The notes under the pieces: generated by a model
Database searches by the model: none
What the model was told of the DNA's origin: nothing
The model's input: only the letters and a program-made list of their open reading frames with translations
Made by a program: the position numbers and the translations under genes
Assembly: GCF_002006355.2 (NCBI RefSeq)
Contig: NZ_CP096981.1
Coordinates: 273,218 to 337,217, forward strand
Reading direction: 5' to 3'
Length of the DNA: 64,000 bases
Origin: Clostridium felsineum DSM 794
GTDB taxonomy: Bacteria > Bacillota > Clostridia > Clostridiales > Clostridiaceae
In this document: piece after piece, positions 1 to 8,709 of the stretch
Layout of the letters: each line of letters opens with the position of its first letter
Numbering within the stretch: the first letter of the stretch is position 1

Positions 1-2
1 GC

Positions 3-266
3 CGCGGTGGTAAAGGTAGAACAACAACCTTTCTCTCAATGTATGATATGCTCTTAAACGCAAAGAAAGTTACCTTTAATGATATTATGAAGCGTCAAAA
101 ATTAATTGGTGGAGAAGATTTATTAAGCGGCAGTGATGCTGGTGGTAAAGCCGATGCAGAAAAAAGATCAAAGCTTTTAACATATTTTTATACCTACTGT
201 CATGATAATACTGATAACTTTAAAACCACCTTTAGTCAATGGCTTCAAAGATATACCTCAAACTAG
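3..266 (+). CDS. 3' end of an unidentified protein gene
   Basis: An open frame runs in from the left edge and continues for about 87 codons to a TAG at 264-266. Because the frame is open upstream of the first ATG (39), the true start lies outside the window. The visible C-terminal part is hydrophilic and helix-prone, with a Lys/Asp-rich middle, no membrane segment and an aromatic patch (LLTYFYTYC). I do not recognise a family. A strong hairpin terminator follows directly, so this is the last gene of its unit. Confidence 0.6.
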   Translation, partial: RGGKGRTTTFLSMYDMLLNAKKVTFNDIMKRQKLIGGEDLLSGSDAGGKADAEKRSKLLTYFYTYCHDNTDNFKTTFSQWLQRYTSN

Positions 267-273
267 TTTAAAC

Positions 274-308
274 AAAAAGAGTAAGCTTTATTTTTTGCTT
301 ACTCTTTT
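274..308. terminator. bidirectional Rho-independent terminator
   Basis: A perfect 12-bp stem (AAAAGAGTAAGC at 274-285 and its complement at 297-308) is flanked by A and T runs. It serves the partial gene on the left and the convergent small gene ending at 318. Confidence 0.85.
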
Positions 309-317
309 ATAATAAAA

Positions 318-503
318 TCAAGCCTTTCTAATAAATATTCCCGTAAAAATAAAATGAAAAATAAAAAATGCTATAAAAAAAATAATAGCCACTATAATTG
401 CCGAGCTTAAGCTTTTTATGTTTCCAAATATATTCATTACTATAATAAAAACAATGGTTGAAACAAAGCTTGAAATTAGAGATAGTTTTAACTTTCTTTT
501 CAT
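318..503 (-). CDS. small two-helix membrane protein, family unknown
   Basis: A 61-residue protein with two long hydrophobic stretches (about residues 8-27 and 34-57) and basic ends (MKRKLK start, IRKA end), as expected for a two-pass inner-membrane peptide. An AAGGAGAG ribosome site lies about 7 nt before the ATG, which supports a real gene. It stands alone, convergent with the left-edge gene and about 80 nt after the GH1 gene stop on the same strand, so it could be the last gene of that operon. No family is recognised. Confidence 0.6.
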   Translation of the reverse strand: MKRKLKLSLISSFVSTIVFIIVMNIFGNIKSLSSAIIVAIIFFIAFFIFHFIFTGIFIRKA

Positions 504-585
504 AAGACTTCTCTCCTTAAAATATTGTATAACCTTAAGTAACCTGTTTTAATCTTAAGTACACAAATCCTATCTTTTAAAAAAA

Positions 586-1998
586 TTATTCTATGTTTCT
601 CCCATTTTCCTCTATTGTTTTCTTATACCAATGAAAGCTATCCTTCTTGTATCTTTTTAAGTCCTTTAAGTCAAATTCATCACGATTTACATATATAAAA
701 CCATATCTTTTAGTAACTCCTTGATGAGTTGAAACAAGGTCTATTGCACTCCAAGGTGAATATCCAAATACCTTGACACCATCTGTAAGTGCCTCTTTTA
801 TTTCATGTAAATGCTTTTTATAATATTCAATTCTATAAGCATCATGTACCGTACCGTCTTCTAATTTATCAAAAGCTCCAAGTCCATTTTCAGTTATTAT
901 TATAGGAAGCTGGTATCTATCATAAACTTCTCTTAAAGTTATTCTAAAACCAATGGGATCTATCTCCCAACCAAATTGTGTCTTTTCAAGATTAGGGTTC
1001 TTAGCTCCTTCAAATACCCCAGCTTCACCAAGTGCTAACTGCTGATCACCGCTTAAATCTTTTGCATTTTTATCATAGTTATTTGCTTTAACTGTAGCTG
1101 TACTGTAATAATTGAAGGCTATAAAATCCGGTTTTGCATTTTTTAAAGATTCCATGTCACCTTCTTCTATTTTAGGTACTGCATCTATTTCTTCAAAATA
1201 TGACCACGCTGTAGCATTATATCTTCCAAAAACAGCCATATCAAGATAAAGCCAATTTCTTATAGCTGTAAAATTTTGTGCTGCAAGATAATCCTCTGGC
1301 TTTGAAGAAGCTGGATATACTGAAGATATATTAGGAGCAGGACCTATTTTAGAATTAGGACAAATTGTATGACATAACTCCATAGCCTTTGCTTGTGCCA
1401 CTAGCATATGATGATTTTGTTGATACGCTATTTTCCACCTATTGTCATTTTCTTCTGCCGTAGTTCCTATCACTGAACCATGAAGAATCATCATATTTTG
1501 TTCGTTAATAGTTAAAAAATACTTTACCTTTGATCCATATTCCTCAAATAAAACTTTACTAAACTTTAAAAAAGCATCAATAGTAGCACGACTACTCCAA
1601 CCTCCTTTTTTCTCCAATTCAAAAGGCAAATCAAAGTGATACATGGTTACTATCGGTTCTATATTATGTTTTAAGCATTCATCAATAAGCTTGTGGTAAA
1701 ACTTCACACCCTCTTTATTTATTTCTCCGTCACCATCTGGAATTATTCGGGTCCATGCAATCGAAAATCTATAGGCTTTAAGACCCATTTCTGCTAAAAG
1801 AGTAATATCTTTTTCCATATGATGATAGTGATCACTGGCTACCTTAAAATCACTTGTTCCTTCTGGATAAGATGTTTTCACATCTTGCACTGACCTTCCT
1901 TTACCAGCTTCATTCCATGCGCCTTCTACCTGATATGCACTAGTTGATGCACTCCAAAGAAAATCTTTTGGAAAACCTTTTAAATTACTATGTCTCAC
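586..1998 (-). CDS. GH1 6-phospho-beta-glucosidase
   Basis: A 470-residue GH1 (beta/alpha)8 enzyme, full length for the family and cytoplasmic (no signal peptide). The acid/base is Glu166 in TINEQ, where many members have NEP, and the nucleophile is Glu370 in ITENG. Near the C-terminus, TKRYGFIYV (about 429-437) matches the Ser/Thr-x-Lys-x-Tyr phosphate pocket of 6-phospho-beta-glycosidases, so the likely reaction is hydrolysis of a 6-phosphorylated beta-glucoside such as cellobiose-6-phosphate brought in by a PTS. The start is GTG with a GGGAGGA site about 10 nt upstream. It follows the receiver-BTAD regulator by 41 nt and is probably co-transcribed with it. No transporter is adjacent. The exact sugar is uncertain. 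Confidence 0.88.
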   Translation of the reverse strand: MRHSNLKGFPKDFLWSASTSAYQVEGAWNEAGKGRSVQDVKTSYPEGTSDFKVASDHYHHMEKDITLLAEMGLKAYRFSIAWTRIIPDGDGEINKEGVKFYHKLIDECLKHNIEPIVTMYHFDLPFELEKKGGWSSRATIDAFLKFSKVLFEEYGSKVKYFLTINEQNMMILHGSVIGTTAEENDNRWKIAYQQNHHMLVAQAKAMELCHTICPNSKIGPAPNISSVYPASSKPEDYLAAQNFTAIRNWLYLDMAVFGRYNATAWSYFEEIDAVPKIEEGDMESLKNAKPDFIAFNYYSTATVKANNYDKNAKDLSGDQQLALGEAGVFEGAKNPNLEKTQFGWEIDPIGFRITLREVYDRYQLPIIITENGLGAFDKLEDGTVHDAYRIEYYKKHLHEIKEALTDGVKVFGYSPWSAIDLVSTHQGVTKRYGFIYVNRDEFDLKDLKRYKKDSFHWYKKTIEENGRNIE

Positions 1999-2039
1999 TT
2001 ACAATTCCTCCCTATCACATAATATCTAATATTACTATT

Positions 2040-3116
2040 TTAATTTCTTATCCATTCCTGAACTTCACTGTTTATTTTTATACCAAGTTCTTTTCTAAGC
2101 TCTTTCTTATAATGATTATAGCACTTTACAGCTTCAATTTCTTCACCACTCATTATAAATAATTTTATTAACTCCTTATTAAGATTTTCATTTAAACCAT
2201 CAACCTTAAGTCCCTTTTTTAAAAGTTCAATAGCTTCTTCAAAATAGCTATTTTGTTTATATTCCATTGCCCTAAGAAAAATAAGCTTCAAATACATTGT
2301 TTCAAAATATTTATTTTTATCTTCTGCCCAATCAAAATAGTTTTCTTTAAAATACCCTTCTTCAATAATTTTTATGCTTTCACCAATTTCTTCTATACTA
2401 AATCTTTGCTTGTTTACCTTCTTTATTTTTCCAACTACATCCCAAGCATCACATTTTATTTTATTTTCATTAATTCTATAAAAGCCATTATTATAAATTA
2501 AAATATCTCTTGCACCTATTGCTAAGAGTGCCTTTTTAACGTTATATACTGTTGTATGAAGATTTACAGCTGCTTTGGTTTCGCTAAAATTTTTCCAAAG
2601 AATATATATTATTTTATCTCTATTTACAGCTCTTCCTTTTCGATCTATTAATAAAGCAAATAATTCTTCTGCCTTTTTAGTTCTCCATTTAGCACATATC
2701 CCTTCTCTATTTTTCACAGTAAATTTACCAAAACAATTAACTCTTATATCCCAAGTCCTGCTATCATTATTCTTTTCATTTTTCAGTTTAAAACCATCTA
2801 TAACCTTCTGAAGATTTTCTCGTGTTACTGATTTATTTATATAAGTTATTGAAGGATCTTCTGAGTATTTAGTATAGTCTGTAAGAAAAATTATTTTTAC
2901 CTTACTATTTACTTTTCGTACTTTAAATGCAAAATCCATTGTCTGTATTTCCATATTTACAAATATAACATCTACCTTTAATTTCTTAAGTATCAAAAAT
3001 ACTTCTTTCTCATCATTAAATCTTAATTTTAAATTAATTTCGCTGCTTTCTTTAAGTATATTATATAAATTACCTACAGCTGAAGTTTCGTCTTCAAGTA
3101 TAACCGCACTAATCAT
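2040..3116 (-). CDS. atypical receiver plus OmpR-type wHTH plus BTAD transcriptional regulator
   Basis: A 358-residue regulator. Residues 1-110 have receiver-domain architecture (acidic ILEDE at 6-10, switch Thr79, Lys95), but the phospho-acceptor position after the third strand is Asn54 (FVNME), not Asp. The domain is therefore probably not phosphorylated by the usual route. Residues about 125-220 resemble an OmpR-type winged helix (WRTKKAEELFALL), and 225-358 look like the TPR-like bacterial transcriptional activation domain of the SARP/AfsR group. ATG at 3116 with a GGGGATAT site. It sits directly upstream of the GH1 gene on the same strand and is probably its activator. The domain calls come from motif reading. 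Confidence 0.75.
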   Translation of the reverse strand: MISAVILEDETSAVGNLYNILKESSEINLKLRFNDEKEVFLILKKLKVDVIFVNMEIQTMDFAFKVRKVNSKVKIIFLTDYTKYSEDPSITYINKSVTRENLQKVIDGFKLKNEKNNDSRTWDIRVNCFGKFTVKNREGICAKWRTKKAEELFALLIDRKGRAVNRDKIIYILWKNFSETKAAVNLHTTVYNVKKALLAIGARDILIYNNGFYRINENKIKCDAWDVVGKIKKVNKQRFSIEEIGESIKIIEEGYFKENYFDWAEDKNKYFETMYLKLIFLRAMEYKQNSYFEEAIELLKKGLKVDGLNENLNKELIKLFIMSGEEIEAVKCYNHYKKELRKELGIKINSEVQEWIRN

Positions 3117-3335
3117 TCTTAATATCCCCTTACCATTTAGATATTATTAATTATAGCAAATGTCCCAATATATAACAATTTAAAGCACTGCTTTATTATG
3201 CTCCTTACATAATAAAAAACCTGCTTTTTTCTTTCTAAAAATAAAAAGGACATTCTTTCTTCAATTATCTTCAAAAAAACTTAAAATTTAGTGTTTTTCG
3301 AGATATATAATTTAAAAAATATCCTTTATAATAAA
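3117..3335. other. AT-rich intergenic region
   Basis: About 220 nt holding the putative promoter of the regulator-GH1 operon and the 3' end of the surface-protein gene. I see A/T tracts and no convincing hairpin or operator. Confidence 0.4.
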
Positions 3336-5441
3336 TTATTTATTTTGTTTTTTAATTTTAAGCAATAATAATATTACAGCAATAACACTTAAACTAAGTA
3401 TTAATAATATAACCTTAAGCATATTTTTACTCGTACTCTTTACTGTTTTGTGAATTATCCTTAATCTTTTATTTTGTACCCTTGTTTTATGTATTACCTT
3501 TTCATAAGGTTCTATTTTTTTTGCTACTGACGGAAATGTTTTATTAGAACTTTTAATTGGCTTTTTGCTAATAAAAGAAGGCTTATATACCATTACATTC
3601 TCTACTTTAAAGGCTTTAATGGTCTCATTAGATACTTTTTTTTCAATAATATTTATGTTGCTAGTATCATTATCTATAATGATTTTTTTTCTAATAACCT
3701 CATAGCTTTCTGTAAAAATATCACTGTCCACTTGCCCTTCCTTAACTGCTACTGCTTTTATATTTGTCTTACTATTTATCTCAATTCCTTTATTGTCATC
3801 GTATTTTATACTGTTTCTATCTGGATTACTTCCGTCTAAGGTGTAGTAAATTAAAGCTCCGTCTTCCCCCCTTAAATGTACTATCGTTCCTGGTTTTACT
3901 GCTGTATTACTGTTGTCACTACTTGGAGTTAAGGTTTTACTTATGCTTTGCTCTACGATACTGCTTTCAGTGCCATATCCATAGGCTGCTGCTTTTACTG
4001 TTACCCCACTATTTATAAGGATTGGATTTCCATCGTAAAGTTTTCCGCCTGTTTCCGTTGGCTCTGTTCCGTCTATTGTGTAGTAAATTTTTACACCCTC
4101 AGTTTTACAGCTTAAGCTTATTTTGTTTTCATTGAAACTTATTATTGGCTTTTCTATTGCAACCTCATAACTTTCTGTAAAAATATCACTGTCCACTTGC
4201 CCTTCCTTAACTGCTACTGCTTTTATATTTGTCTTACTATTTATCTCAATCCCTTTACTATCATCGTATTTTATACTGTTTCTATCTGGATTACTTCCGT
4301 CTAAGGTGTAGTAAATTAAAGCTCCGTCTTCACCCCTTAAATGTACTATCGTTCCTGGTTTTACTGCTGTATTACTGTTGTCACTACTTGGAGTTAAGGT
4401 TTTACTTATGCTTTGCTCTACGATACTGCTTTCAGTGCCATATCCATAGGCTGCTGCTTTTACTGTTACCCCACTATTTATAAGGATTGGATTTCCATCG
4501 TAAAGTTTTCCGCCTGTTTCTGTTGGCTTTGTTCCGTCTATTGTGTAGTAAATTTTTACACCCTCAGTTTTGCAGCTTAAGCTTATTTTGTTTTGGCTGA
4601 AACTTATTACTGGCTTTTCTATTGCAACCTCATAACTTTCTACAAAAATATCACTGTCCACTTGCCCATCCTTAACTGCTACTGCTTTTATATTCGTTTT
4701 ACTATCTATCTCAATTCCTTTATTGTCATCGTATCTTATGCTATTTTTATCTGGATTACTTCCGTCTAAGGTGTAGTAAATTAAAGCTCCGTCTTCACCC
4801 CTTAAATGTACTATCGTTCCTGGTTTTACTGATACATTAGTGTTGTCACTACTTGGAGTTAAAGTTTTACTTATACTTTGTTCTACGGTACTACTTTCAG
4901 TACCATATCCATAGGCTGCTGCTTTTACTGTTACCCCACTATTTATCTCAATTGGATTTCCATCGTAAAGTTTTCCTCCTGTTTCTGTTGGCTCTGTTCC
5001 GTCTATTGTGTAGTAAATTTTTACACCCTCAGTTTTGCAGTTTAAGCTTATTTTGTTTTCATTGAAGCTTATTATTGGACTTTTAACATCAATAGCATAA
5101 ACCTTATCAAACATACTACTATTGATCCATCCCTCCTTAATAGCTACAGCTCTTAAAACAGTTCTTTTATTTATAGCAATATCTTCTCCACTATACTTAA
5201 TTCCATTCAAAAGTGGTTCTTCTCCATCAATAGAATAATAAATAGTGGCCCCACTTGTACTGCAATATAAATGTATTATTGTTCCGGGTTCTATCATTAA
5301 TTTATTATTATCCACATATGGAGTTGCCACTTTATCAGAAGGATTAACGGCTGCATAGCTATTAGTAGGCGTAATAAAAACATATGCAGCAAAAATAACC
5401 ACTATTAAGACAAAAAAATCAAAAATTTTCTTTAGTTTCAA
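3336..5441 (-). CDS. membrane-anchored surface protein with tandem chitobiase C-terminal-like repeats
   Basis: A 701-residue secreted protein. It has an N-terminal signal (about 1-30, ending SYAA), at least seven CHB_HEX_C-type modules with the signature IYYTIDGTEPT or IYYTLDGSNPD, a Lys-rich stalk (about 600-670) and a C-terminal hydrophobic helix followed by KIKKQNK, which looks like a transmembrane anchor. From about residue 118 the modules are arranged as a 155-residue double unit repeated three times with very high identity. There is no catalytic domain, so an adhesive, spacer or carbohydrate-contacting role outside the membrane is likely. The same module occurs once in the GH5 enzyme at 50 kb. 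It lies alone, with a 570-nt gap to the divergent PTS operon. Confidence 0.8.
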   Translation of the reverse strand: MKLKKIFDFFVLIVVIFAAYVFITPTNSYAAVNPSDKVATPYVDNNKLMIEPGTIIHLYCSTSGATIYYSIDGEEPLLNGIKYSGEDIAINKRTVLRAVAIKEGWINSSMFDKVYAIDVKSPIISFNENKISLNCKTEGVKIYYTIDGTEPTETGGKLYDGNPIEINSGVTVKAAAYGYGTESSTVEQSISKTLTPSSDNTNVSVKPGTIVHLRGEDGALIYYTLDGSNPDKNSIRYDDNKGIEIDSKTNIKAVAVKDGQVDSDIFVESYEVAIEKPVISFSQNKISLSCKTEGVKIYYTIDGTKPTETGGKLYDGNPILINSGVTVKAAAYGYGTESSIVEQSISKTLTPSSDNSNTAVKPGTIVHLRGEDGALIYYTLDGSNPDRNSIKYDDSKGIEINSKTNIKAVAVKEGQVDSDIFTESYEVAIEKPIISFNENKISLSCKTEGVKIYYTIDGTEPTETGGKLYDGNPILINSGVTVKAAAYGYGTESSIVEQSISKTLTPSSDNSNTAVKPGTIVHLRGEDGALIYYTLDGSNPDRNSIKYDDNKGIEINSKTNIKAVAVKEGQVDSDIFTESYEVIRKKIIIDNDTSNINIIEKKVSNETIKAFKVENVMVYKPSFISKKPIKSSNKTFPSVAKKIEPYEKVIHKTRVQNKRLRIIHKTVKSTSKNMLKVILLILSLSVIAVILLLLKIKKQNK
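3690..5080 (-). repeat. three tandem 465-bp coding repeats
   Basis: Nearly identical blocks recur at 465-bp spacing within the surface-protein gene. For example, the segment around 4140-4200 recurs around 4605-4665, and a third, more diverged copy lies near 5070. The period equals 155 codons, so the frame is kept. The high nucleotide identity points to recent duplication or ongoing homogenisation, and copy number may vary between isolates or assemblies. Confidence 0.85.
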
Positions 5442-5833
5442 TCTACACGCCTCTTTTCATATATCATATTTAATTTCTTTTAACATAACTTTCTATATAA
5501 TTATTATACAATCCTGTGGTGAACAAAATCTGAACAATATTTCTATAATTCCCCTTACCATGCAGTTTTTCAACAAAATAAGCTTTTACTAGTTATATAA
5601 ATTAAAACTTACATAACTAATAAAAGCCTATTTTATCTATAAATACAAATCACAATTTAATATTAAGTATTAGGGTTATATATTAATATTAATACTAATA
5701 TTTTATATGATATAATAATATAACTTCGCAATATAACCTTATATACTATTTAAATAGCGTAATTTTCAAATGTTTTTCAAGTGTTATATTCCCCATTAAT
5801 AAGAATTTAAAATTAACTCAAATTTCTTAACAT

Positions 5834-5853
5834 AATAATGTTATAACATTATT
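5834..5853. promoter_or_regulatory. 20-bp palindromic operator, copy 1
   Basis: A perfect palindrome, AATAATGTTATAACATTATT, 160 nt before the IIB start. The same core is repeated 88 nt downstream and again before the GH5 gene. It is most likely bound by the GntR protein encoded at the end of this operon (inference). Confidence 0.7.
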
Positions 5854-5921
5854 GTGTTTTATAAAGTTCAATATTCAACACTTTCACCTACCCTAATGCT
5901 AACCTTTTAAAATATTAAAGG

Positions 5922-5941
5922 TATAATGTTATAACATTATA
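5922..5941. promoter_or_regulatory. 20-bp palindromic operator, copy 2
   Basis: A perfect palindrome, TATAATGTTATAACATTATA, about 72 nt before the IIB start and close to where the promoter must lie. Binding here could block transcription. Centre-to-centre spacing to copy 1 is 88 nt, about eight helical turns. Confidence 0.72.
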
Positions 5942-6013
5942 TTGACAAGCTATAAACTGTCGTATAAAATAATAAATGTAAACAATATCATTTTAATTGA
6001 AAGGAGATACACT

Positions 6014-6316
6014 ATGAACATTTACCTTTTCTGTAACGCAGGAATGTCAACCTCAGTACTTGTAAAAAAAATGCAGGAGGCTGCAGCAAAAAGAAACGTA
6101 GACGCAAATATAGCTGCCTTTTCTGTAGAAATTCTTCAAGATAAAATGGAGGAAGCTGATGTAATACTTGTAGGTCCTCAAGTTAGACACATGCTCCCAG
6201 AAATCAAAAAAACTGTTGGAGATAAATGTCCGGTAGAAGTCATTGCTATGAGAGACTATGGAATGATCAATGGTGAAAATGTATTAACTACAGCTCTAAA
6301 CCTTTTACAAAAATAA
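6014..6316 (+). CDS. PTS lactose/cellobiose-class EIIB component
   Basis: A 100-residue cytoplasmic phosphotransfer protein. Cys7 in the CNAGMSTS loop accepts phosphate from EIIA and passes it to the sugar during transport. The length is typical of free-standing IIB of the lactose/cellobiose/diacetylchitobiose class. An in-frame upstream extension exists, but the start is set by AAAGGAGATA about 7 nt before the ATG at 6014. It is the first gene of a run of IIB, IIC, IIA, RDD protein, GH1 and GntR on the plus strand. Two palindromic operators lie upstream. Confidence 0.92.
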   Translation: MNIYLFCNAGMSTSVLVKKMQEAAAKRNVDANIAAFSVEILQDKMEEADVILVGPQVRHMLPEIKKTVGDKCPVEVIAMRDYGMINGENVLTTALNLLQK

Positions 6317-6323
6317 AAAAACA

Positions 6324-6359
6324 CTGAACTCCTTCTCTATCTTTATAAAAGGAATTCAG
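6324..6359 (+). terminator. intercistronic hairpin between IIB and IIC
   Basis: An 11-bp stem (CTGAACTCCTT against AAGGAATTCAG, one mismatch) lies just after the IIB stop without a clear T tract. It may be a weak attenuator or an mRNA-stability element that sets the IIB to IIC ratio. Confidence 0.45.
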
Positions 6360-6453
6360 CATAAACCTAAAACTCATTTATTATTTTATACGAAAAAAAC
6401 AAACATTACAACATTATTATAATATATAGTAAAACCATACGGGGGTATAAATC

Positions 6454-7791
6454 ATGAATAGCAAATTTATTAACAAATTAGAAGGTATCATGATGCCTAT
6501 TGCTAATAAAGTATCAAGTAATAAATACCTACTAGCAATGAGAGATGCTTTTTCAACTCTTCTTCCTTTTATTATAGTTGGTTCACTATTTGGAATTTTT
6601 AATTGGGTTATTCTTGATCCAAACGGAACTATAATGGGGCCTAGTGGTTTGAATTTAGGCCATAAAATAACAGGATTAAACGGAAAGGCCTATGATGCTT
6701 CAAATTTTGTTACAACCTTAACTAGTATACAATACATGTGCAATTTAGTTTTAAATGGTGCATTTAATGTTTTCTCATTACTTTTAGTTATTTCCTTTGG
6801 TTATAGACTTGGAAAAATATGGGGAAGCGATAAATTCTTATCTGCAATGTTATGTCTTGTTTCTTACTTAATACTAACTCCTCAAAGTGTTCAATCTATA
6901 ATAAACAAAAAAAGCGTAACTATAGACAGCGCCTTTGCTATTAAATACTTTGGTTCTAATGCAGTTTTAACAGCAATTCTTGTAACTACCTTTGTTGCTT
7001 TTCTCTTTGCTAAACTTACTAAAAACGATAAACTAAAGATAAAAATGCCTGATGGAGTTCCACCAGCTGTTGTTCAATCTTTTGAATCACTTTTACCTAC
7101 AGGAATAATTTTATTTATTGTAGCCTTAATTGCTGCTGGACTTCATTGGATAAATCAACCTGCTTTAAACGATTTAATTTATACTGCTATAGGTGCTCCT
7201 CTTATGGGCTTCTCTCAAGGTTTTGGCTTTGCTATAGCATATCAATTTTTAGTTTGGATTTTCTGGTGGTTTGGTATTCATGGACATAACGTTACTGCAG
7301 TGATTCAAAACTCAGTTTATTTTCCTGCACAACTTTCTAATCAAACCGGTGCTACACATTACATCTTTACTAATGGCTTCTTTGAAGCAGGCTTAATGCA
7401 TGTAATGGGCTTAGTAATAGCAATACTTATCTTTTCAAAAAAAGAAGATTGGAAAGCAGTTGTAAAGGTTGCTGGTCCATCAATGCTTTTTAATATACAA
7501 GAACCTATGGCATTTGGTTTACCAATTGTATTGAACCCACTTATACTAGTCCCTTATATTGTAGCTCCACTCGTAAATGTAATTATAGGTGCTATCGCCA
7601 TTTCCTTAGGCATTGTACCAGTATTCAGATATGTAGTACCTTGGACTATGCCTTTATTTTTCGGTGCATTGATTGGCACAGGTTCTCTAGCTGGAGGACT
7701 TCTTCAGGTAGTATGGCTTATAGTTGATACTTTAATATATGCACCATTTGTTATAGCTGCCAATAAAACAGCTAAAATTCAGGCTGAATAA
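6454..7791 (+). CDS. PTS lactose/cellobiose-class EIIC permease
   Basis: A 445-residue integral membrane sugar channel with about ten hydrophobic segments, the usual size of the family. It carries characteristic stretches such as WWFGIHGHN (about 273-281) and NIQEPMAFGLP (about 349-359); the latter carries the conserved Glu of the substrate site. A GGGGGTATAAATC site lies before the ATG. It transports and phosphorylates a beta-linked disaccharide with the IIB and IIA beside it. The shared operator with the GH5 mannanase suggests beta-mannobiose or a mixed beta-glycoside, but cellobiose cannot be excluded. Confidence 0.9.
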   Translation: MNSKFINKLEGIMMPIANKVSSNKYLLAMRDAFSTLLPFIIVGSLFGIFNWVILDPNGTIMGPSGLNLGHKITGLNGKAYDASNFVTTLTSIQYMCNLVLNGAFNVFSLLLVISFGYRLGKIWGSDKFLSAMLCLVSYLILTPQSVQSIINKKSVTIDSAFAIKYFGSNAVLTAILVTTFVAFLFAKLTKNDKLKIKMPDGVPPAVVQSFESLLPTGIILFIVALIAAGLHWINQPALNDLIYTAIGAPLMGFSQGFGFAIAYQFLVWIFWWFGIHGHNVTAVIQNSVYFPAQLSNQTGATHYIFTNGFFEAGLMHVMGLVIAILIFSKKEDWKAVVKVAGPSMLFNIQEPMAFGLPIVLNPLILVPYIVAPLVNVIIGAIAISLGIVPVFRYVVPWTMPLFFGALIGTGSLAGGLLQVVWLIVDTLIYAPFVIAANKTAKIQAE

Positions 7792-7840
7792 TTTTTCAAA
7801 TCTAAAATCCCAAAACAAATTAAATCGGAGGAATCGTAAT

Positions 7841-8164
7841 ATGGATGAAAAAATAGTTAATCAATCTATGGAACTAATACTTAATGCTGGTAATGGAAAA
7901 TCCCTTGCAATAGAGGCCTTTAAGGAGCTATTAACTAATGGTAATGTTGATTTAGCAAGAGAAAAATTAAAACAGGCAGGAATTGAAATAGGAAAGGCTC
8001 ATGATACACAAACTAGCCTACTTCAAAAAGAAATGTCAGGAGAGAACTTTGAAAAATCCATACTTTTAATTCACGCTCAAGATCACTTTATGAATGCTTT
8101 AACCATAAGAGATATGGTTTCCTTAATGATTGATATGTATGAGAGGTTATCAAATGAAAAGTAA
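7841..8164 (+). CDS. PTS lactose/cellobiose-class EIIA component
   Basis: A 107-residue helical-bundle phosphocarrier. The motif LIHAQDHFM gives His78 as the likely phosphorylation site and Asp81 as the trimer metal ligand of this class. A CGGAGGAAT ribosome site precedes the ATG. It completes the set with IIB and IIC. Its 3' end overlaps the next gene by 11 nt, indicating translational coupling. Confidence 0.92.
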   Translation: MDEKIVNQSMELILNAGNGKSLAIEAFKELLTNGNVDLAREKLKQAGIEIGKAHDTQTSLLQKEMSGENFEKSILLIHAQDHFMNALTIRDMVSLMIDMYERLSNEK

Positions 8165-8690
8165 TACTCTTTTAGTTCCAAAAGATGAGACACTTCTTTT
8201 GAAAAGAGCGCTTTCAACTATATTGGATTTATTAGTGTGGTATGTTTCTTATGTAGCTATATTGTTGATATTCTTTAGCTTAAAGTATGATCTTCCAAAA
8301 TCAAAGGTAAAGCTTACAGTCTATAAAATGGAATTTGACACAATAATAAAATCTAAAGCATTTATATTAATTTTTCTAGCTTTAATTTTGTTATGGGAGA
8401 TAGTAATTCCAATATTAACTGATGGTCAAAGCTATTTCAAACAAAAAATGCACCTTAAAATAGTTGGAAATACAAATTTAAACTTAATTGTTAGAGGCTT
8501 TATTAAAATATTAATACTAAATCCTTATGGTGTAATTGCTTATGTAATCTCTAGGGCAATAAATATTACAAGTACAAATATGATTTCCAATACTTTAACC
8601 TTAATTGCCTTTATATGCATAATTCTTGTAGTTATAGATAAAAGACCTATTCACGATATAATTGCAAAAACACATGTAACTTTAGAATAA
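8154..8690 (+). CDS. RDD-family membrane protein inside the PTS operon
   Basis: About 178 residues with three or four hydrophobic helices (near 25-50, 75-95, 115-130 and 143-160). The first begins KRALSTILDLLVWY, in keeping with the Arg...Asp pattern that names the RDD family. I take the ATG at 8154 (GAGAGGTT site, 11-nt overlap with IIA) over an upstream in-frame ATG at 8130. RDD proteins are poorly understood; some have been linked to ion transport. Its place between IIA and the hydrolase is unusual and suggests a role in sugar uptake or envelope adjustment. Function unknown. Confidence 0.75.
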   Translation: MKSNTLLVPKDETLLLKRALSTILDLLVWYVSYVAILLIFFSLKYDLPKSKVKLTVYKMEFDTIIKSKAFILIFLALILLWEIVIPILTDGQSYFKQKMHLKIVGNTNLNLIVRGFIKILILNPYGVIAYVISRAINITSTNMISNTLTLIAFICIILVVIDKRPIHDIIAKTHVTLE

Positions 8691-8709
8691 ATATGAGGAG
8701 TGAAATATA

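Larger units (their letters stand above)
5442..6013. other. divergent intergenic region before the PTS operon
   Basis: About 570 nt, very AT-rich. It holds an imperfect inverted repeat around 5575-5640 (AAGCTTTTA against TAAAAGCC arms), an AGGGTT-core repeat near 5670-5745 and the two GTTATAAC-centred palindromes listed separately. No coding frame with a ribosome site was seen. Confidence 0.6.

Noticed and set aside
3764..4483. Two identical 84-codon plus-strand frames
   Set aside because: They are antisense shadows of the 465-bp repeats in the surface-protein gene.
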